Positions 58,022 to 64,000 of a DNA stretch of 64,000 nucleotides are shown in pieces. The stretch is taken from the NCBI GenBank assembly GCA_021234155.1, contig JAJEKV010000005.1, positions 21,066,089 to 21,130,088 on the forward strand, written 5' to 3'. The notes beneath the pieces are model-generated. The model made no database searches. It worked only from the letters and a program-made list of their open reading frames with translations, and was not told where the DNA came from. The DNA is from Isoetes taiwanensis (Eukaryota > Streptophyta > Lycopodiopsida > Isoetales > Isoetaceae). The first letter of the stretch is position 1. The number at the start of each line of letters is the position of its first letter. Made by a program: the position numbers and the translations under genes.

Positions 58022-59330
58022 ATGAAGGTGAGGGCCCTCGAGCTCAAAAAAATTGGAACAATGAGCGACGCTCTCGCACACCTAAAGGAAGTGAAAAACT
58101 ACCATTTCATGACATTGCTGCCTTTGAGGTAAGTTCGTCCTATATCTACTCGAGAACTTAATGCTTATGTTCACAGCGAAAAGATGCGATGGGCCAAGAA
58201 CGCAAAGAGATAGAGAAGAAAAAGCTTTCAGAGTCCCTCTTCGCCAAAGTAGACGGTCATATTCCTCGGGGTCAGTTGAGGAGGGAGGTAAACCGCTTAA
58301 GTGTTTCCACGCGGAGTCCATTAGGTTTGTGCCTGACGTAGTCAACACGCTACCGCTTTCATCTACCGCGGGATCAAATATACAAAGAAATGGGCAATGA
58401 AGACTATCAAAAATTCCTCGACTAGATTTTCAGTACAATGACGACTAGCAGCCTTTTATCGATTGCCATATTCATTACGACCATCTTAATGAGTGCCATC
58501 CGTCATGAAGATTGAATAGACTGGGTGGTAGCCGTGTTTGATTTGGCGCCTACCAGACCCCCTACTAAAAAAGTGCTTCGCTTCTCGAAAGTGCTGGAGC
58601 CGCAAAGTCTTATGTTGCTCATGTATGTTGCAAGAGACCCAATTCCACCAACACTAGATGAACTAAATATTTGTTTCACCGGGCTTGGATCTACATTCTA
58701 AGCAATATGCTAAGTTTCCCAAGCATTCATGAAAAAGCGCATATTGAGAATAATTTACCCGACATTGAGTGTGCGCGGTGCATAGATTTCAAATTGAGCG
58801 CCGGATTTTATGACGATATTATGAACGCTTAACATTTGTTTTGCCTTATACTTTATTGGCTATATCGTCCTTGGTGCATAAGGTGCAAGCAGGGGAGGAG
58901 TTCTCGTGTAATCGCTATTCAGGACGGCACCTATCTAATACAAAAAAGTTGATGATGGAAGGTTGCACTGCCTTAGATTTCTTTTCCGTGGTGCACTTAA
59001 TAGTCAGTCGCATTATGCGAGGGCAAAGCATTATCATTTGAGACAGATTTTAGTTTAAATGAAGTTTATTCCATATTCCGAGCAACTTGATGTTATGTAG
59101 ATGAGAAAAAATCTCAGCAGCCTCGAAAGCACATAAAAAGCTAAAAGAAGGCAAAAGAAGGCTTCGATCCAAAATGTGCGCTTCCACCTCAGCCTCCCAG
59201 ACACTTGTCCTGCTCTCCTCTACAACGCATACACCTAAATGCACCGCTCTCGTACGCACTCAAGAGCTCGATTCAGAAAAGCTCAAAAGGCCGCCCTTGG
59301 TTCTCCGTGATCTCTGCAAGTATTTAGCGT
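58022..59330 (+). pseudogene. Decayed gene-like segment, unknown family
   Basis: Separate plus-strand pieces read like protein: an ATG at 58022 with KVRALELKKIGTMSDALAHL and NYHFMTLLPL, then DAMGQERKEIEKKKLSESLF and VDGHIPRGQLRREVNRL (58178-58330), then DWVVAVFDLAPTRPPTKKV and RFSKVLEPQSLMLLMYVARD (58519-58701). The first piece ends at GAG|GTAAGT (58129) and the second follows TTCACAG (58176), which would be a 48-nt intron, short for a plant. Stops and frame changes separate the remaining pieces. I cannot name the family; a plant transposon protein is one possibility. Confidence 0.25.
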
Positions 59331-59427
59331 AAGAAAAGATACCATCAATGTAATCGGGTAATCACCGTGAATACTCGTGATATAATTGGTGGATCATGGA
59401 CTGCATTTCTTCTTTTGGCAAACCGGT

Positions 59428-60036
59428 CAAATATAGAAGAACACTATCAAGGTCTAAAGGGGTAGACGTAAGGTCCAGACCATTTGTGCTTGTTGTTAGA
59501 ATCCAAGGCCCATATATTAAGTTGTGTTAGTTGTTAAACAAAAAGACAAATTTGGCTATGAGTAGAAGAAGACAAAAACAAAGGATTGATGAGGTGTTAA
59601 AAAGGAGGCCAAGATCATGCCAAGTGGATGGCCAAGATTTATCAAAAAGTTATAAATATCTGAGGGACTTGTTCTCCTCTCTCTCTCTTGATCTAACTTA
59701 CAAAGCAAAAGGTAGTGCAGCCTCCGAAGATGGTGTCGACCCTCTTCCCCCATGCAAGATGTCTTGTGCTTTCTTGTATTACCTTGTTGTATACCTTCTT
59801 GAATAAAGTGGTGTAATCTCTTGGTCTTCCATAACTTTTTTCCTTTTTTTCCATGGCTTCTACATTTTCTTCCACATTTCCTTTTATCACTCTCATTACT
59901 AAATTTCGTCAGCCCTTTTTTTCCTTCAAAAATTTTTTTCTAGTTCTTAGTTCTTTGCCTCAGAAAAGGCACTATTTGATCCCATGTCTGGGCTTTAAAG
60001 GCTGATGATGAGGATGTGGGGAAATCCGCCATCATC
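59428..60036 (+). repeat. 0.6-kb direct repeat, left copy (LTR- or TRIM-like)
   Basis: It aligns with 61807-62374 through TAGAAGAACACTATCAAGG, TTGTTAGAATCCAAGG, GATCATGCCAAGTGGATGG, GATGGTGTCGA and ACTATTTGATCCCATGT. Two such copies 2.4 kb apart suggest LTRs or a tandem element. Confidence 0.7.
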
Positions 60037-61806
60037 ATGGAGGTTCTACCGAGATCCTACTTCTCCCCTCGGATCACATTCTTGGTGCCGCTTATCATGC
60101 CATTTTTTACCACGCTTCTATTTCTTTATCATGCTTGCCATCTTTTTAAATTTCTTGCCATGCTAACAAAAATCTGAAAGCCAAAGACTCGGGCTGACTT
60201 GCAAGAAAGAGAGGAAGCCTGCCTTCACTGTGGGTTGGCCTCTGGATTCGGACAACGTAGTATGCATTAGTTAGCCCTCGACATTGTCGCCAAAGTCTCA
60301 AGTAAGCTTCAAGATTCTCAAGCATGCTTGATCAAGCATGGGGCGCATCTCAGTTGACAGAAGAAGGATGTCGCTTATTATTATTTTGAGAGCCAAGAAG
60401 AAGCCAAATTCTCTCCAATTTAATTTCAAAGCTCCCTCTCCACTTAATTTCAAAGTTTTTGTTCTCCGCCTGTAACCAACTCTTTTATGATCTATATTTC
60501 GCTTTTCGCTAGCCGCCAAGACCTAACTGCGACAAAAGTTCGGTGATGTACAAAGCTCGTAGACAATGAGTTTGCAGAGGAAAGAAAGGTAAAAGAAATG
60601 TGAATGCTAAAGCCCAAGTAGCTCGTGTTTGCGCTCTTGAATCAGTAAGAGAGCAAGAAAGCAAGGAAATGTAAAGGAGAATAGAAGCAAGATTCTCAAG
60701 GCCGCATCTACGTAAGAAAGGAAATCAGCATCAAAAACCGCGGTCAAGAAGAGCTATCCGGGCCATAGCCGCGCCCCTCGCAGTAAGAAGAAATGATCAA
60801 GAGAAAAGTAGAAGCCTTCGCCATCGCCATCTATCTATATCCGCTATTCTTGCCTCTCGCCATCACCCACCGCAAGTAAGAAATGGGAAGGGAAGGAGAA
60901 GAGGAAGAAGGAAGTCCGCTTATAGCCGCCTCAAGTATCGGCCATAACTCGCTCCAACCACTGTGAAGCAAGCCAAGAAAGATATTGATCAAGAAAGAAG
61001 AGGAAGAGAAAGAATCGTGATCAAGAAAGTAGTTGTAGCCGCCGCTGCCGCCAACGGAGCAGGAAGAAGAAAAGCAACAAAATTTTGCCCTTCCTTTACT
61101 TTTACACGCCCTCCTTTTCTTATCATATTTTATTTTTAAGCACTACTTCATTTTTTCCCACGCTTATCTCCTTAGCCACATATGCTATTTTTGAACCACT
61201 TTTTGTCTCTTTGCCCTTTAGTGACACCATGCTTTCATTATTTTCCCTAATTTATCACGCTGTCTTTACCACATTATTTTTTATTTACCTTTGTTATGCC
61301 TTTGGCCATACCCCTTGCACACATTATTGCCCTTATTGCACCTTCACATATCTTATCTGTACTTCCTTATTGTGAAATCATTCCCTTGTTACACATTCAT
61401 TGACACTTCGCTAGCAACTTGACATCTTTTGTCAGGCACTTATCTTACCATCCCCAATATCTTTTACATAGCCCCTTTCTTGCATTTTAAGCCCCTACCC
61501 CAAGTGCCAAATACTATCATCATTTTTCAAAATCTTCCTATGGCACAAGCTACATTTTAGTGCTGAGTACACCTAAAAAGCTCCAAAATATTATCTTTTT
61601 AATAGGTTTAAAGGGTCCGCTAAAAACCCCCATTTTCTTAATAGGTTTGGTGGGACCCAGAAACCCTCAGCTAGCTCTCTTCTTGTGCCAAAGAAGACTA
61701 AAATTTATTGTACTTAAATGAAAAGTGTTGAGCTCTGCGGGCCGCAGGGACCTACCACATCTTTTGTTTCAGGCGTTGATGTTGATTCATTTTTGGCAAA
61801 ATCGCA
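60037..61806. other. Interval between the direct repeats, partly purine-rich
   Basis: 60540-61080 is strongly purine-rich on the plus strand (AAGAAAG-type words), while 61081-61500 is pyrimidine-rich. No convincing gene; the pyrimidine-rich 96-codon frame at 61085-61375 is hydrophobic by composition alone. Confidence 0.45.
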
Positions 61807-62374
61807 CAAATATAGAAGAACACTATCAAGGTCTAAAGGGGTGAAGATCAAGGGTCCGCATTCATTTGTGCTTGTTGTTAGAATCCAAGGGCCCATATTA
61901 AGTTGTGTTAGTTGTTAAAACAAAAAGACAAATTTGGTTAAGGGAGAAGAAGAAGACAAAAACAAAGGATCGATGAGGTGTAAAAAGGAGGCTAAGATCA
62001 TGCCAAGTGGATGGGCCAAGATTTATCAAAAGTTATAAAATATCTTGAGGGGACTTCCTCCTCTTGGGCTCTAGAATCTCACATGGAGCAAGGGTAGTGG
62101 CAGCTCGGGAAGATGGTGTCGAGACCTTCCCATGCAAGATATCTTGCTAATTGCTTTTGTATTACCTTCTGAGTCAGCGGTGCAATCTCTTTTTATCTCT
62201 ATATCTTTCCAGGTTTTTCCATATTTCTACATTTTCTTCCACACTTCCTTTATCAAATTCTCATTACCAAATTTTTCGCCTCTTTTTCTTTGCTTCTTTG
62301 CCTCTGCAGCAGCGACTATTTGATCCCATGTTTGCCTTTGAAGGTCAATATGATGAGATGATATCCCGCCATCG
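61807..62374 (+). repeat. 0.6-kb direct repeat, right copy (LTR- or TRIM-like)
   Basis: Diverged copy of 59428-60036 with many small indels. Confidence 0.7.
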
Positions 62375-62850
62375 AACTCTAAGATTCAAAGAACAAAGGC
62401 CGTGATCCAGTCTCAGGGGTCGCGGATGGAAACTCACAAGAAGGGGAGTTCAAGAAGAGTTAGAATGTGGAGGGTGAAGAGGCTCACAGACATAGACCAT
62501 GAGCCCGAGGATGAGTGTGAATGAGGAACTGAGCTGAAGATTTCGCGGAAACGATGGAAAGGACTGGCGCGAGGCAAAGACAAAAGCTCTTTACATTCAA
62601 GAATGGAAGAGCATTCGAGAGTAAAAAATTTTACTCCATGAGAAACCTCGTGTTTACATTTCAAATGTATGTGAAAACAATGCAAATTAATTTTTATTGA
62701 CCAATGAGATACATTATCCATATTTTCTTGTTTTAAAGTTGCCAAGATTCTTTTTGTCTCCATGCTCTCCACCTTCTCTTTTCAACGCTAAATCTCCAAG
62801 TGCCTAATTTATTCGTGAGAGGTGCATTTCATCCGGAATATAAGTTAAGG
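62375..62850. other. No feature recognised
   Basis: The open frame at 62434-62772 (minus) has no motif. Nothing else is supported. Confidence 0.4.
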
Positions 62851-63312
62851 CTTTCTTTGCAAGGAAAAATTGGGCAAGGCCCAATTTGCTGTCGTAGTGC
62901 CAAGAGGCTTAATTCAATGCATTCCTTGATCTCCCCGAGGTAATTGAGCTGGACGCTACACTTGGGGCCCCAAATGCAGTGCTCAAATGTGGTCAAGGCT
63001 TTTTAAGGCAAATTGGGCGCAAGCCAATTTGCTGTCAGAAGTGCCAACAAAATTTTAACATAACGCATCTCTTATCCTCCCAAGGTAATTGGGTGGGCGC
63101 CCAATTTGAGCCTCAGGTAGGCCCTTTGAAGTGCGGCTGGCTTTCCTTTGCAAGGCAAACTGGGCGGGCGCCCAATTTGGTTGCTATAAGTGCCAGCTGC
63201 TTAATTGAACGCATCCCTTCACCTCCCGAGATAATTGGGCGGGTGCCCAATATGAGCCCAAGTTACGCACTACGAAATGTGGTTAAGGCATTCTCTGCAA
63301 GGCAAACTGGGA
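62851..63312 (+). repeat. Tandem repeat, about 142-148-bp units with twin palindromes
   Basis: Units start at 62851, 62999 and 63141, with a partial fourth at 63289. Each has a TTTGCAAGGCAAA-like start, then TTGGGCG...CGCCCAATTTG, AGTGCCA, AACGCATC, CTCCC and a second GGGCGGGCGCCCAAT-like palindrome. The frame across it (62979-63371) is a by-product of the repeat. Confidence 0.75.
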
Positions 63313-64000
63313 AGAGATATGATAATTGTTTGACTTGGCTTTGGAAGGGAAATTGGAAGGGAAATACCTAGCTCGCGGCACTGCCAGAGGTGCTCATGGT
63401 TCATCTTGCAAGTAATGGAATCACATTCAGGACCGGAATGTGCCATGGCTAGACAGAGGGAAAAGTTGATGGACTCCATAATTTGATACATAGATATACC
63501 CACCAAAATTATTGATGGTATATACATCAAAATTATTGCATGTATATACTACGTATGATATCTAATACCTCGCCGCTAAAGGACGCCACAATAATTTCAC
63601 GTATATAAGTGTAGTCGCATTCATGGCATGATGCATTCATTTGTTATGTTCAACATCCTACTAGACTCATCAGAGGGTCGACACCTCCCTCCTCGCTGAA
63701 AAAAATCTAGACTCCCTTACTTGCTCTATGGAAAGCTTCAAAGATATATATGCATGCAAGCAAAGGGGTATCATCCTTGATCCTCGGCCGACCGAATAGC
63801 GTAGGGTCGAGAGATTTCCTATTATCTAAGTTGTTAATAATGTTGTTTGTTCCGTGAGTGCTTACACTGAGATTGATAATATATCTAATGCCTATAATCT
63901 ATAAACTGCGTATGTCATAAGAGTATCATCTATGATATAACCCGGATATGCAAAATGGAATAAAGATGTAAGTATCTATATGTGATCTTAGTTATAGTAT
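63313..64000. other. AT-rich tail of the window, no feature
   Basis: ATTATTG and TATATAC words recur near 63500-63550. No gene or element boundary seen. Confidence 0.45.

Noticed and set aside
62979-63371. 130-codon frame
   Set aside because: Produced by the 145-bp tandem repeat; repeated peptide segments mirror the DNA units.

Overview
The window looks like a repeat-dominated interval of a large land-plant genome. Evidence for a plant: Ty3/gypsy LTR elements (one with an Athila-like layout), a tRNA-iMet type primer-binding site, plant-style branch point and TGCAG|GT splice-acceptor-like motifs, and a sequence-error pattern centred on CAG/CTG, the trinucleotides that plants methylate (CHG). 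I see no intact host gene and no tRNA or rRNA gene. Nearly everything interpretable is a transposable element or a duplicated non-coding block.

Layout. 376-3011: non-autonomous DNA transposon with perfect 15-bp inverted ends inside TTAA. 3016-7206: full-length-looking LINE; ORF1 is intact and ORF2 (endonuclease, reverse transcriptase, C-terminal CCHC) is broken by frameshifts. 7361-9866: first copy of a non-coding block (X and Y parts, called E1). 9893-10212: long-TIR MITE. 10532-25887: second copy of E1, split by a 10.7-kb minus-strand Ty3/gypsy element (10673-21374, TSD CATAG) and by a 2.2-kb insertion (22193-24389). 25888-28440: a diverged relative (E2). 28476-about 29830: 5'-truncated minus-strand LINE. 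30049-41108: second minus-strand LTR element, 1.6-1.7 kb LTRs, TSD AAGAA, no recognisable pol. 43189-52594: three copies of a roughly 3-kb block (E3), each starting at a (GAA)n tract. 52595-52861: assembly gap. 52862-64000: decayed, low-information sequence with several repeat families built on a palindromic GGGCGCCC core and a 0.6-kb direct repeat pair.

How the parts relate. The Ty3/gypsy element carries gag, protease, RT, RNase H and integrase in that order, plus two further reading frames between integrase and the 3' LTR. Copy A of E1 preserves its empty target site, so the insertion is directly demonstrated. E1, E2 and E3 share a module of constant size, 90-94 nt from a GGTGA(A/G)G-type start to a GCAG|GTA end. 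I regard this as the most promising undescribed feature.

Caveat. In at least four pairs of duplicated sequences, CAG/CTG in one copy is replaced by CG/CGA/CGG or ACG in the other. This looks like uncorrected consensus error at methylated CHG sites rather than mutation, so some frameshifts described here may be artefacts. Family assignments come from reading motifs by eye; no database search was possible.
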